Assembly: GCA_947569705.1 (NCBI GenBank)
Contig: CANOSP010000002.1
Span: forward strand, 62,001 to 126,000
Reading direction: 5' to 3'
Length of the DNA stretch: 64,000 nucleotides
From: an uncultured Erysipelotrichaceae bacterium
GTDB taxonomy: Bacteria > Bacillota_I > Bacilli_A > Erysipelotrichales > Erysipelotrichaceae
Part shown: in pieces, positions 36,597-45,601 of the stretch
How positions within the stretch are numbered: position 1 is the first letter of the stretch
Layout of the letters: the number at the start of each line of letters is the position of its first letter
Made by a program: the position numbers and the translations under genes
Notes under the pieces: generated by a model
What the model saw: the letters and a program-made list of their open reading frames with translations, nothing else
Told to the model about the DNA's origin: nothing
Database searches by the model: none

Positions 36597-37479
36597 GGCA
36601 ATTCACCTCCTTTTGATGAATCACTGATTGAATGAACATTTCTTCCAGCTGTACCGGAAGCAGCTCCAGTACGAGCGGATGCAGTGTTTTCAGATAGCTG
36701 CGGATTTTTTCCTCATCTCCGCGAACATACAGCTTTACCACTCTTGAGCGGATCTGCATTGTGATTACATCCAACTGATTAAACCATTCTGCTTTTACTT
36801 CTTCATGAAATGCCATCTGTATATGATGGATATTTGCCAGTGTATCATTCATTTCACCGCTTGTGGAAACGGTTCCGTTTTCAATCATCGCAAAGCTGTC
36901 ACAGAAATCCTGCACTTCTTTTAAGTCATGCGAGGAAATGATGACACTCATTGATTTGTCCGCAATGCGCTCGGCGATCACCTGTTTGAAATAGCGGCGC
37001 ATCATCGGATCTAAGCCGTCAAATGCTTCATCAAGTAACAAGTAGCGCGGAGAAGCTGCCAATCCCAACAGTATAAATGCTTGTCTTTTCATTCCTTTGG
37101 AGAAATTATGCAGCGGCTTATGTTCATCTAAGTGAAACATCGTTAAATATTCATGATAACGTTCTTCATCGATGTCATACCATTGTGAATAGAATTGCTT
37201 CATATCTGATAAGGAAGAGCGAAAAAACTGAAACGGCTCATCACTGATAAACAAAATCTGTTTTTTACAGCGTTGATTGTCGTAGATAGGTTCCTGATCT
37301 AACAGAATTTTACCGCCGTCACATTGATAAATGCCGCTTAATAAGCGCAAGAATGTTGATTTACCCGCACCGTTTTCGCCGATCAGTCCGAATACCGCAC
37401 CGTCCGGTATCGTCACATTGACATCCTGCAGCACTTGTTTCTTACCGAGAAATTTATATACATGCTGAAACTCAATCAT
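36586..37479 (-). CDS. ABC transporter ATP-binding protein
   Basis: The 297-residue ATPase has Walker A GLIGENGAGKSTFLRLL, signature NFSKGMKRQAFILLGLA, Walker B YLLLDEAFDGLD and H-loop IISSHDLKE. A ~90-residue C-terminal domain follows, as in BcrA/YtrB-type exporters. ATG 37479 overlaps the gntR stop (ATGATTGA), so the two are translationally coupled. It pairs with the interrupted permease downstream. A role in antimicrobial peptide or lipid II-drug resistance is inferred from the YtrA-type operon. Confidence 0.92.
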   Translation of the reverse strand: MIEFQHVYKFLGKKQVLQDVNVTIPDGAVFGLIGENGAGKSTFLRLLSGIYQCDGGKILLDQEPIYDNQRCKKQILFISDEPFQFFRSSLSDMKQFYSQWYDIDEERYHEYLTMFHLDEHKPLHNFSKGMKRQAFILLGLAASPRYLLLDEAFDGLDPMMRRYFKQVIAERIADKSMSVIISSHDLKEVQDFCDSFAMIENGTVSTSGEMNDTLANIHHIQMAFHEEVKAEWFNQLDVITMQIRSRVVKLYVRGDEEKIRSYLKTLHPLVLELLPVQLEEMFIQSVIHQKEVNCHGI

Positions 37480-37849
37480 TGCGCTCATCCCCTTCTTCAT
37501 ATACTTTTGTGACAATTGTAATTAATTCATCAGGTGCTATTTGATGACGCTTCATTTCCGATACCGACTGTTCAAATTCCTTTAGTTTCACTTTTTTTAT
37601 TTGATCATCTAAATGGTTGTCATTCACAAAGCAGCCTTTGCCCGGCATCGTGTATAAATACCCTTGCAGTTCCAGTTCCTGATATGCCTTTGCCACCGTA
37701 TTGGGATTAATCGCAAGTTCGTTTGCCAAGGAGCGTACTGACGGTAATTTATCGTTCGGTGCTAAGATGCCTAATGATATAAATTCTAAAATCTGTGCTT
37801 TTAATTGTTCAAAAATCGGTAATCGACTTTGCGGTTTTAAGATAAACAT
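37472..37849 (-). CDS. GntR family regulator, YtrA subfamily
   Basis: The 125-residue protein has a winged helix-turn-helix (PIFEQLKAQILEFISLGIL ... PSVRSLANELAINPNTVAKAYQELELQGYL) followed by a short dimerisation tail, the size of YtrA-type repressors. ATG 37849 has TAGGAGGTG upstream. It sits between the two ABC pairs of the operon; an inverted repeat overlapping the operon promoter (40245-40274) is its likely operator. Confidence 0.92.
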   Translation of the reverse strand: MFILKPQSRLPIFEQLKAQILEFISLGILAPNDKLPSVRSLANELAINPNTVAKAYQELELQGYLYTMPGKGCFVNDNHLDDQIKKVKLKEFEQSVSEMKRHQIAPDELITIVTKVYEEGDERND

Positions 37850-37859
37850 CGTACACCTC

Positions 37860-39347
37860 CTATACTGTGTAATTCTGAATAATATTATTTTTCTTCCATT
37901 CAGTGATCCGTGCTTCGATATATTCCCTGTCCTCTTGATTAAAGATATATGTGCGCTCAATAAATCCTTGTTCTGCGGTATCGCTGTCATATTGAAATCT
38001 CACGATATATGCCTGATCATAAAATTCATTATTTGAATGTTGTTTTTTATAATCCCTGATTTTCGCTTGTTCCCTCAGTATATCGGCAAGCGCTTCATCA
38101 CTGCTTCCGCTTCCGCTGAGAAAGGTTGTTTGCGGGCTTTCATTATTTGCATCGTATTGGGTGATCTCTAATGTGAATGAATTTACATTTTCAAGTTTCG
38201 GTACTTCTTTGAGTGCACCGAATAAATTGGTTTTTGTAAGGCTGATGAACAATAGGAAGCTGCTCGCTGCCAAACTGAAAAACAACAATAATTTACGAAT
38301 TGAGAAGCTGATTTTGCGGTATGCGATAAAATGTGCCAATAAATAGGCTACAAGAATAAAGATGATACTGATTGAAAATAACTGTTCGCTTTGGGTTGCG
38401 ATCAATAACAGGAAAGAAACGAGCGGAATTAACAGCGGATAAGTAAAAAAGGCATTTGTGTTTTGTCCGCTTTGTTCACTTCTGATTCGCACAAAGGATC
38501 TGCGTGCGCCTAAGAAGCAGCACACCGCAAAGATGATCCATAATAATCCGGCAACGAGTAACAGCTCGAGGGCAATCACTGCTTCACTTGCATAGGAACA
38601 GTAATATAACATCCATAAATTCATTTGTGTAGGAATACTTAACACCGCTGTCGGCAGTTCTATCATATTTAATAACGAAGCATCGTCAAATCCTAAAAAT
38701 AGGTAAGCAGTTGATGCCTCTGCCGCATGAATGATCAATGCTTGGAGCGCATAATAGAAGAGCAGCGGCAACAGTGTATACGCTAACTCCATCAGGATTG
38801 CGTCCAACAGGTTATGACAACGTATTACAATATATGTGAAAAAGGTATACAGACAAACGCCCAATCCGATAAAGTAAATGTTTAACAGGATATATGAGAA
38901 GCTTCCTGCCGATGTTATTTGATATATGGATAATGCTTTTACAAATACGCTGTACCCTATCAACAGAAGCAGCGATATGGTGATCAAATAAAATAATCCG
39001 ATGACATAATGTACATAGAATAAGCGTTTTCGCTCAATTGGCAGAGACAGGTATAGATCATTTCCGCTTCGATTCATTTTAAATCGAAATAAATACAGCG
39101 GCAGTAAATATGCCAATACACAGACGGAGATAAATACTCGTGACATGCTTTCCCATCCGCTTCCGGAATGGAAATCAAACTGCCCGCCGAACAATGTCAG
39201 TCCTATTTCGACTAAAGCTGCGGGTAACAGCAGTCCGGATACAAACAAAGCGAGGATGATAATTGTCGCAATTCCTAATCGTGCTTCCTTTTTTATATAA
39301 TAATTCACGTAGGAAAGTTCGGTATTTGTCAGTAACAGCTGTTTCAT
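37860..39347 (-). CDS. ABC transporter permease with extracellular C-terminal domain
   Basis: The 495-residue protein has about ten hydrophobic segments up to residue ~375, then a soluble ~125-residue domain (LKEVPKLENVNSFTLEITQYD...), probably outside the cell. It overlaps the ATPase gene at 39344 by 4 bp and is 10 bp from gntR. The overall form matches the permeases encoded next to YtrA-like regulators. The substrate is unknown. Confidence 0.85.
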   Translation of the reverse strand: MKQLLLTNTELSYVNYYIKKEARLGIATIIILALFVSGLLLPAALVEIGLTLFGGQFDFHSGSGWESMSRVFISVCVLAYLLPLYLFRFKMNRSGNDLYLSLPIERKRLFYVHYVIGLFYLITISLLLLIGYSVFVKALSIYQITSAGSFSYILLNIYFIGLGVCLYTFFTYIVIRCHNLLDAILMELAYTLLPLLFYYALQALIIHAAEASTAYLFLGFDDASLLNMIELPTAVLSIPTQMNLWMLYYCSYASEAVIALELLLVAGLLWIIFAVCCFLGARRSFVRIRSEQSGQNTNAFFTYPLLIPLVSFLLLIATQSEQLFSISIIFILVAYLLAHFIAYRKISFSIRKLLLFFSLAASSFLLFISLTKTNLFGALKEVPKLENVNSFTLEITQYDANNESPQTTFLSGSGSSDEALADILREQAKIRDYKKQHSNNEFYDQAYIVRFQYDSDTAEQGFIERTYIFNQEDREYIEARITEWKKNNIIQNYTV

Positions 39348-40231
39348 TGAGACACCTCCGTTTTATTCAACATTTTAAATACAAAGATTTCTTCTAAGCT
39401 GACCGGAAGCATTTCCATCATGATCGGCTGCTTTTCTTTTAAAAATGCTTTGATTTCCGCTTCTTCTCCCTCTGCGACTAAGTTTACGATACTTGCGGTT
39501 ATTTGTAAGGATAACAGCTTTAATTCTGAGAATTCTTCTTTATCGATCGGTTTCGCAAAGGCTAATTGGAAGCGATGGACTTCATGAAGCTTATCGCTCA
39601 CGGATCCCGAGGTCAGCAGTTTGCCGTTTTCTAAAATGCCGAAGCAGTCGCATAGTTCTTCCATTTCTTTTAGGTTATGGGAAGAAATGATCACACTCAT
39701 TTTCTTTTCTTCAATGCGGTCGCTGATTTCTTTTTTAAACATCATGCGCATATGCGGATCTAAGCCGTCGAATGCTTCGTCCAGTAATAAATAGCGCGGT
39801 GCGATACATAGACCGAGGATTAAAAATGCTTGGCGCTTCATTCCTTTGGAGAATTTATATAGGGGTTGGCGATCATCTAATTCAAATGCGGTAATCAGCT
39901 TGTGGTAGTAGGCTTCATCTAGGTCAGGATGGGCGATTTGATAGAAGTGTTTCATATCGGATAATGTCGCATGATGAAAATAAAACGGTTCATCTTGAAT
40001 TAAGAGAATTTCCGCTTTCCTTTCCGGATGCTTATGCAGCTCTTGATCATCGATCATCACACAGCCGTGATCGCATTCGTATACACCTGCCAGTATTCTT
40101 AACAAGGTTGATTTGCCGGCGCCGTTTTCACCGATCAGCCCGTAGATACATCCGTCTTCAATCTCCATATTGAGTTGATGTAAAACAAGATGATTCTGTA
40201 GTTTTTTCACTAAGTCACAAACTTTCAGCAT
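39344..40231 (-). CDS. ABC transporter ATP-binding protein
   Basis: This 295-residue paralogue of the ATPase at 36586 has Walker A GLIGENGAGKSTLLRIL, signature KFSKGMKRQAFLILGLC, Walker B YLLLDEAFDGLD and H-loop IISSHNLKE. It is the first gene of the five-gene GntR-ABC operon. ATG 40231 has GGAGG 7 bases upstream. The two ATPase-permease pairs look like an internal duplication. Confidence 0.92.
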   Translation of the reverse strand: MLKVCDLVKKLQNHLVLHQLNMEIEDGCIYGLIGENGAGKSTLLRILAGVYECDHGCVMIDDQELHKHPERKAEILLIQDEPFYFHHATLSDMKHFYQIAHPDLDEAYYHKLITAFELDDRQPLYKFSKGMKRQAFLILGLCIAPRYLLLDEAFDGLDPHMRMMFKKEISDRIEEKKMSVIISSHNLKEMEELCDCFGILENGKLLTSGSVSDKLHEVHRFQLAFAKPIDKEEFSELKLLSLQITASIVNLVAEGEEAEIKAFLKEKQPIMMEMLPVSLEEIFVFKMLNKTEVSQ

Positions 40232-40244
40232 GTTGATCCCTCCA

Positions 40245-40293
40245 ACTGTACTATCTATAATAATACAGTACACTATTCATTTGTTATTGTCAA
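40245..40293 (-). promoter_or_regulatory. promoter and GntR/YtrA-type operator of the ABC operon
   Basis: The inverted repeat ACTGTACT (40245-40252), 14 bases, AGTACACT (40267-40274) has arms that pair with one mismatch. On the minus strand TTGACA (40293-40288) and a weak TACTGT (40270-40265) are spaced by 17, so the repeat covers the -10 and the start. YtrA-family operators are described as GTGTAC-type inverted repeats, which this resembles. Confidence 0.65.
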
Positions 40294-40552
40294 TAGAAAA
40301 TAGGCGAGAAAGTTATTTTAGTCATGTATACTGGAAGGATCGGTGCAATTATTCTTTTGAGCGAGAGAGGAAGGGGGAGAATCGATAGAGTGATATATAG
40401 TTGGCGGTTATCGGTAAATAGCAGTTCTGTTTTTATAGGAGATACTCATATTTTTGAAATTTGTGTTTTGTATCCTTTGTTCAGTTGACATTATAAAAGG
40501 CAGCGGAAGCTTATTTATTTAATTACCCCGATGCCCTTTTAGGATGTTATGA
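40294..40552. other. intergenic region, no gene seen
   Basis: Its right end carries an imperfect hairpin (about 40494-40545, arms AAAAGG / CCTTTT on the minus strand) that may terminate Rpn copy 3. Nothing else is recognised. Confidence 0.4.
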
Positions 40553-41584
40553 TTATTTAAGGTGTTTATATTTTATATCGTTTTGTGTGTTCATAAGTTT
40601 GCTTATTTCAGGTTGAAGTTCTTTGTCTATGTCTAATATCTTCATCACTTCATCCGCTGTTTGATTTGTTTTCTTCATCATATTATTAATGATTTTTGAT
40701 AAAATCGCCAGTCCCTCAGCCAGTCCTTCTTTGCGTCCTTCTTTACGTCCTTTCGCCAATCCTTCTTTACGACCGGCATCCACATGAATTTGAGACAAGT
40801 TACACATACCTTCAACCTCCCGTTCTGTTTTCTTTGTCATCATTATACCATAGTTTTTTTCTAATTGACACTTTTTCTCTTTTGCCGTCATGTCTGCTTT
40901 AAACAAGATATGTAACAGCTCCATTAAATCGTATTTATCATCATTCATATCATATTTACTCTTTGGATAAATCATGATGATTGCCAGCTTATCATACGTT
41001 TCTTTAGGGAAATGAGACGCTCTTCTCAAGCATGTTTCACGGATCTCATATTGATTCATTACACCCTCGGTTGCTTTCTTGGAATTCATTACGATCCATA
41101 TCGAATAGACTTTTTTTAGATTCTGAAAATCTGAATGTTGGAAGCCGTCCGGACGATTCTTTTGTCTTGCCAGTAATCTACTGCTATAATAAATTGCCCG
41201 GTTTAATAACGGGTAGGGTGTATTACTGTTTGCCTGTGCTTCGATATTTAGGATTAATCCGATATTGTCCTTGTTTGGTGAATCCGGTAATCTGATGCCA
41301 ACTATAATATCAAAGATTATTTTAGCACCGTGAACAGATATATCCTCAGTATTCATTCCATATATTTTATCATTAGCTTTATCAATGTTTTCATTCATTG
41401 CTGGATCATTCTCTATATAATTCGGTATCTCAGCTAACGGAATATCATGAAACTCCGAAACACACTCTTTAATAATCCTAGATAATATTTGTTTATCACA
41501 TAAAATCCTTTTACAATATTCATCATAGGTGATTGGGCGATCGTTGCGATCAATCATTTCATTTAATTCATTTACTTTAATCAT
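40553..41584 (-). CDS. Rpn/PD-(D/E)XK nuclease family protein (copy 3, full length)
   Basis: This is the intact member of the three paralogues, 343 residues from ATG 41584. The probable catalytic block is IIFDIIVGIRL ... LILNIEAQA. The A tract that breaks copies 1 and 2 is A7 here, so the frame passes through NLKKVYSIWIVMNSKKATEG. The C-terminal region has three units of the type GRKEGLAEG, the most of the three copies. An internal GGGAGG/ATG start lies at 40807. The family is annotated as recombination-promoting nuclease or putative transposase; some members act in phage defence. Confidence 0.88.
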   Translation of the reverse strand: MIKVNELNEMIDRNDRPITYDEYCKRILCDKQILSRIIKECVSEFHDIPLAEIPNYIENDPAMNENIDKANDKIYGMNTEDISVHGAKIIFDIIVGIRLPDSPNKDNIGLILNIEAQANSNTPYPLLNRAIYYSSRLLARQKNRPDGFQHSDFQNLKKVYSIWIVMNSKKATEGVMNQYEIRETCLRRASHFPKETYDKLAIIMIYPKSKYDMNDDKYDLMELLHILFKADMTAKEKKCQLEKNYGIMMTKKTEREVEGMCNLSQIHVDAGRKEGLAKGRKEGRKEGLAEGLAILSKIINNMMKKTNQTADEVMKILDIDKELQPEISKLMNTQNDIKYKHLK

Positions 41585-41778
41585 AGACTTTGTCATCTCC
41601 TTTCGCTTGTCTATAATTCAGCTTTAAAAAGCCCCTATCTTTTATATACACGCTAAAAAGAGAGATCCCTAAAAATTTATAAAAAATTTTTTAATTTCTT
41701 CAATTGACGCACATTGTGAAACAACTGTTTACCTCTATCCAGACAAAAGCATACAAAAACATATAAAAGCTATTAAAA

Positions 41779-41813
41779 TAAAAAGTTTACTTACCTGTTA
41801 CGGCAAGTAAACT
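41779..41813 (-). terminator. intrinsic terminator of the lipoprotein island
   Basis: On the minus strand AGTTTACTTGCC, a short loop, and GGTAAGTAAACT are followed by TTTTTATTTT. It lies ten bases beyond the stop of the last island gene. Confidence 0.88.
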
Positions 41814-41822
41814 CATGTGGTC

Positions 41823-42854
41823 TTATTCTTTAAATTCAAATTCAATTTTATAAATGTCATTTTCCGCAGTTGTCGCAATCAAGAAATGATTTCCGACAAA
41901 ACGAACAGTCAAGTCCTTTAATACCGTTTCTTTCTCCGCTGATATTTTATATCCGCTATCATTATCATAATTACGCAGGACGATATTATGCTCGGTATCC
42001 GTGAGAACACCGATACCGTCATTATCACCGAAATAACTTAGATTTGCCCAATCAGATTTCGGTACCGAATACGTTTTCTGTAATTCAAAACTGCGATTAT
42101 AAAGGAATTCTTTCTCACCTCGATATACAGCCACAGCATCATCACTTACCACAAAATAATCAAATGCTTGATCGGTAAGCTGACTCGTAATATTACCGGA
42201 TTCTGTATCAATTACATAGATAGATTTTGCTTGATCATTAATGACGGTAAGAAACAGATCACTTTGATACAGACTGATTTCAATATCTCCGGATAATTGA
42301 TCATTAATCGCAACGGTTGCCATTTGAATAAGATTATCATCAAAATAGCGTTTCATATCAATTCTTTCTTGATTTTGAGCAATGATCATCAGAGAAGTTC
42401 CTAAATGTTCCAGTTGTATTTTAGCTTCGTCGGTAAAGCGTTCAATTAGTTCATCATCTTTTCCGTCTTCATACCGATACAGATCAACACTGTTTTTCTC
42501 ATCTTTTGAAGCCGTAAGATAAAACAGCTGATCCTTGATCATTAAATGATCACTGACACACGGTTCTTCCTCCAGCGGAAAGCTGCGAATCCAATCATTT
42601 TCTAATACAAGCAGTCTGTTTGTATTAGTTTCCGTCGTAAACTCAGCACCGTTGAGCATCATGCCGTATAGATAATCATTATCGCATCTTGTAAAGTACG
42701 GCATAAAGTTATCGTCATTTTCAATGTCTGTGATTCTAGTGATTTTGTAATCGAGGTCCTTGTAAGTCAAGGCTGTTGCTTCCGGTTCTGAAGTTTGCTT
42801 TTGACATGCGCACAAGCACAAAAGGAAACAAAGCATAATCATTATTTTTTTCAT
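41823..42854 (-). CDS. lipoprotein with propeller-like repeats, unknown function
   Basis: The 343-residue protein has a lipobox (CLCACQ, Cys about 17) and a secreted body with recurring short beta motifs (FLTVINDQAKSIYVIDTESGN, FLIATTAENDIYKIEFEF) suggestive of a beta-propeller. It is the last gene of a run of lipoproteins and small membrane proteins on the minus strand. I do not recognise a family. Confidence 0.75.
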   Translation of the reverse strand: MKKIMIMLCFLLCLCACQKQTSEPEATALTYKDLDYKITRITDIENDDNFMPYFTRCDNDYLYGMMLNGAEFTTETNTNRLLVLENDWIRSFPLEEEPCVSDHLMIKDQLFYLTASKDEKNSVDLYRYEDGKDDELIERFTDEAKIQLEHLGTSLMIIAQNQERIDMKRYFDDNLIQMATVAINDQLSGDIEISLYQSDLFLTVINDQAKSIYVIDTESGNITSQLTDQAFDYFVVSDDAVAVYRGEKEFLYNRSFELQKTYSVPKSDWANLSYFGDNDGIGVLTDTEHNIVLRNYDNDSGYKISAEKETVLKDLTVRFVGNHFLIATTAENDIYKIEFEFKE

Positions 42855-42894
42855 AGTATCCCTTTCCTAATCTTCTTTATTATTGTCAATACGG

Positions 42895-43383
42895 TTACTT
42901 ATTGAATTCACATTGCGGAACATAGCCTGCATCACCGCTGCGCTGTACTTCCCATTTGGCGTTTGGTTTTTTGGTTAAAAAGTAAGTGAACTCCTGCGGA
43001 TACTTCTCATTGAGGTTAAACTTATCCCAAAATGAAATGATGTCAGTTTTTATGCGGATTAACATGAATTGCATAGAATCAAGATCCGGTGCAGGTTCGT
43101 CTGTATTATTTGCCAAATCAGCGATTTCCTGTTTTAAGCAAGCATCTCCAAGATAGCTGATCTCAATAATTTCAGTTTCACGAAGTGTTTCACCGTATGC
43201 TTTTTCATTGTATCCGGTGACAAATTCATCAAGGAATTCATGATATTCTTCCTCAGTGTATAATTCTGATTGAAGCGCATTCACCTGTATATCGGATAAG
43301 GTGTTTTTGGAGCCGCAGGCAGTGAGTAAGCCCGCACACAGCAGTGTTGACAGAATAATGTAACGTATTTTCTTTTTCTTCAT
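42895..43383 (-). CDS. small lipoprotein, unknown function
   Basis: The 162-residue protein has a lipobox (LLTACGSK, Cys about 23) and an acidic helical body (EEEYHEFLDEFVTGYNE). It lies in the lipoprotein island, 40 bp upstream of the next gene. No family is recognised. Confidence 0.75.
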   Translation of the reverse strand: MKKKKIRYIILSTLLCAGLLTACGSKNTLSDIQVNALQSELYTEEEYHEFLDEFVTGYNEKAYGETLRETEIIEISYLGDACLKQEIADLANNTDEPAPDLDSMQFMLIRIKTDIISFWDKFNLNEKYPQEFTYFLTKKPNAKWEVQRSGDAGYVPQCEFNK

Positions 43384-43411
43384 TGTTTTCTATACCTTTC
43401 TAAAGGATTCT

Positions 43412-43639
43412 TTAATGAGGATGATCGGGATTGAACAGATGAGAATAGCTGTTCATTCTTACAAACAGATAGATTCCGATGATCACCAACAATAAAGAAA
43501 TCATTATTTCTTTTCCCATCATCAAAATATCGGCAGATAACGAAATATCGTATAATACAATTTTTAATAAACCGATAATTACGGGAATAAAGCAAAGATA
43601 ACTCCATTTACTTGTAACATTGATCCATTTCTTTTTCAT
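43412..43639 (-). CDS. small membrane protein, two segments
   Basis: The 75-residue protein has hydrophobic segments at about 13-32 and 42-60 (IMISLLLVIIGIYLFV). ATG 43639 has AAAGGAGTG upstream, better than the in-frame ATG codons further up. It has no recognised family and is part of the island. Confidence 0.7.
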   Translation of the reverse strand: MKKKWINVTSKWSYLCFIPVIIGLLKIVLYDISLSADILMMGKEIMISLLLVIIGIYLFVRMNSYSHLFNPDHPH

Positions 43640-43786
43640 GACTTTCACTCCTTTCATCAATTTCTGTATGGAAATGATGGTTAAACAGATGATAAATAAG
43701 TATATCGGAATGCAATACTAAATTACTTTTTTCATGATTGTCATTCTTCTTTATATATTTCATGAGAAGCGTTGTATCGTTAAGTA

Positions 43787-44236
43787 TCAGCCTTTCATAA
43801 AGCTTTTACTTTTGCAGGATTTAATAACACCGAGTGTAACTAAAAAGTAAATTAAGATATATAAATATAAGTGATCTGCCGCAAATAACATATAGCTTAC
43901 GATCTTTTCGGGAATACCGGTGCCGAGAATGATAGAGATAATCGGATAAAGCATAAAGAGAATATAAGCCGCTAACACTTCAATGATCAGATAAACAAAA
44001 TGTTTATGAATGTGAAAAGCACTGATAGCTTCGCCTTTGATCCAATCAGCACTGACTTTAGCGATGACGCTGCCTAACAGACAAGGCAAGATTAATTTAC
44101 AGAATAATTGCAGGGCAGCGAGCAGATAATTGACTTCATAGCGATTCGCATGAACAGGATTTATTTGATCGGAACAGAGGATAAGTGCGGTCAAGCCAAA
44201 CATGGCCGCGATATATAAGATTTGTTTTTTATTCAT
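43787..44236 (-). CDS. membrane protein, four segments, unknown function
   Basis: The 149-residue protein has four hydrophobic segments (ILYIAAMFGLTALILC; LLAALQLFCKLILPCLLG; YLIIEVLAAYILFMLYPI; LYLYILIYFLVTLGV). No catalytic motif is seen. An AAGGAGC ribosome site precedes the start. It could be an immunity-type or anchoring protein, but nothing in the sequence decides this. Confidence 0.7.
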   Translation of the reverse strand: MNKKQILYIAAMFGLTALILCSDQINPVHANRYEVNYLLAALQLFCKLILPCLLGSVIAKVSADWIKGEAISAFHIHKHFVYLIIEVLAAYILFMLYPIISIILGTGIPEKIVSYMLFAADHLYLYILIYFLVTLGVIKSCKSKSFMKG

Positions 44237-44346
44237 AATGACAGCTCCTTTCTTATTGGAAGGGACACGGTATCTTTGTATCAGAACAGATCCGACATAG
44301 TGCTGTTTTTATAACTGTGTTGTGAATGGTTAATTTGTCAGTTGTT

Positions 44347-45036
44347 TTATTCATCGGGAATAAGCTGTGAAAGGTTTTCCCATTTACCGGTGATATTGTT
44401 TAATACTTGAATTTGTGCTTGTGATGAGAGATCTCCTTTGATTTCTCTCAGACCGCCTTCCCAACCAATGATCGGATACGCACCTTTTTCCGGTGAATCT
44501 TTTGAGTCGTTTTCTCCTATATAGATCAAATAAGTTTTTCCCGCTTCAATATCAATATCATCTCCGAACATGTGTTTCACATATTTGGGCTGTTGATCCA
44601 TATGTTCCGCAATTTTTTGTTGGTGATCAGGAAGCAGCCCTTGATAATACTGTTCAAATGTCAGGATAGCACCCATACGCAGATAGGGAACTTGTTGATT
44701 CACGAAAAGATTCCCTTTTTTAACAGCCAATATCGTCATTTTTCCATAGGTGAAAGGAAAAACATATTCGCCGGTTTGCTCATTGTAATTACTACTGCCG
44801 TCAATTGAATCAACTCGTGCAATTACAACCTGTTCGGCAGTCTGATACATTACCTCAGGATTTCCGTAATTCAAAGAAACGTCTGCTTGTGAAGCTAAAT
44901 TCATAATTTCAGCTTCATCAATTTGTTCATATGCATTGAAGTATGAAGTGTGTTCCATAACTTCATGGTTGAGCTTGCAGCCGTTCATTAAAAACAGAGT
45001 GCTTAATAACGGAATGAAAAGCTTGTTCTTTTTCAT
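44347..45036 (-). CDS. lipoprotein, unknown function
   Basis: The 229-residue protein has a lipobox (LFLMNGCK, Cys about 20). The body contains the segment VVIARVDSIDG ... YGKMTILAVKKGNL ... EAGKTYLIYIGEND, which reads like a small beta-barrel of the kind seen in secreted Bacillota proteins of unknown role. It is a member of the island. Confidence 0.75.
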   Translation of the reverse strand: MKKNKLFIPLLSTLFLMNGCKLNHEVMEHTSYFNAYEQIDEAEIMNLASQADVSLNYGNPEVMYQTAEQVVIARVDSIDGSSNYNEQTGEYVFPFTYGKMTILAVKKGNLFVNQQVPYLRMGAILTFEQYYQGLLPDHQQKIAEHMDQQPKYVKHMFGDDIDIEAGKTYLIYIGENDSKDSPEKGAYPIIGWEGGLREIKGDLSSQAQIQVLNNITGKWENLSQLIPDE

Positions 45037-45088
45037 AATTAAGTCCTTTCCGCGATGTCTGTATTATACATCCGCAAAATAATTTTTA

Positions 45089-45493
45089 TTATATATTCTC
45101 CCGGCAAAACGCCAAGTATCCACCTTCTGCATAAATATAGATATAGCTGTCGTCATTAGGATTACTGAATATTTCAGCACCGACGCGATCGGCATTGGAC
45201 GCAGTTGTATAACACTCGCGATTCGGTACGGTATCATAGCCTGCTTCACTGCCGATAATCTTATCTTTCGAATCAGCGAATCCCTGCGGCAGTTTACTGC
45301 GTTTGTCAGAAATCTTATAATGCTTGCCGTGATAGTAAATCATCGGTTTTATACCGTTATGTTCAGGTGGTTTCTGCGCAGTAGAATTATGTGTTTGGTC
45401 AGGATCGTTTCCGCTTGTATTACAACCGCTTAATGTAATACAGCCCGTAACGATCATCAGCGTAAAAATTAATTTTAATGTAGATTTTTTCAT
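45089..45493 (-). CDS. small lipoprotein, unknown function
   Basis: The 134-residue protein has a lipobox (CITLSGCN) and a secreted domain with MIYYHGKHYKISDKRSKLPQGF and RECYTTASNADRVGAEIFSN, containing the G-x-EIF pattern of small secreted NTF2- or inhibitor-like domains. ATG 45493 gives a normal signal peptide; longer in-frame starts lack a ribosome site. It is part of the island. Confidence 0.7.
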   Translation of the reverse strand: MKKSTLKLIFTLMIVTGCITLSGCNTSGNDPDQTHNSTAQKPPEHNGIKPMIYYHGKHYKISDKRSKLPQGFADSKDKIIGSEAGYDTVPNRECYTTASNADRVGAEIFSNPNDDSYIYIYAEGGYLAFCRENI

Positions 45494-45601
45494 AACTTGC
45501 TCTTTCTGTTTCATTGTTTGCTTATTGAAGAAATGATTATTTGTATTACTATAAATGAAATACTTAATGTACTTCAAATAAGGAATATTAACTGAATCTT
45601 T

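Noticed and set aside
1070-41596. Rpn copies as an insertion sequence with terminal repeats
   Set aside because: Homology extends into the leaders, but no inverted ends or target-site duplications were seen around any of the three copies.
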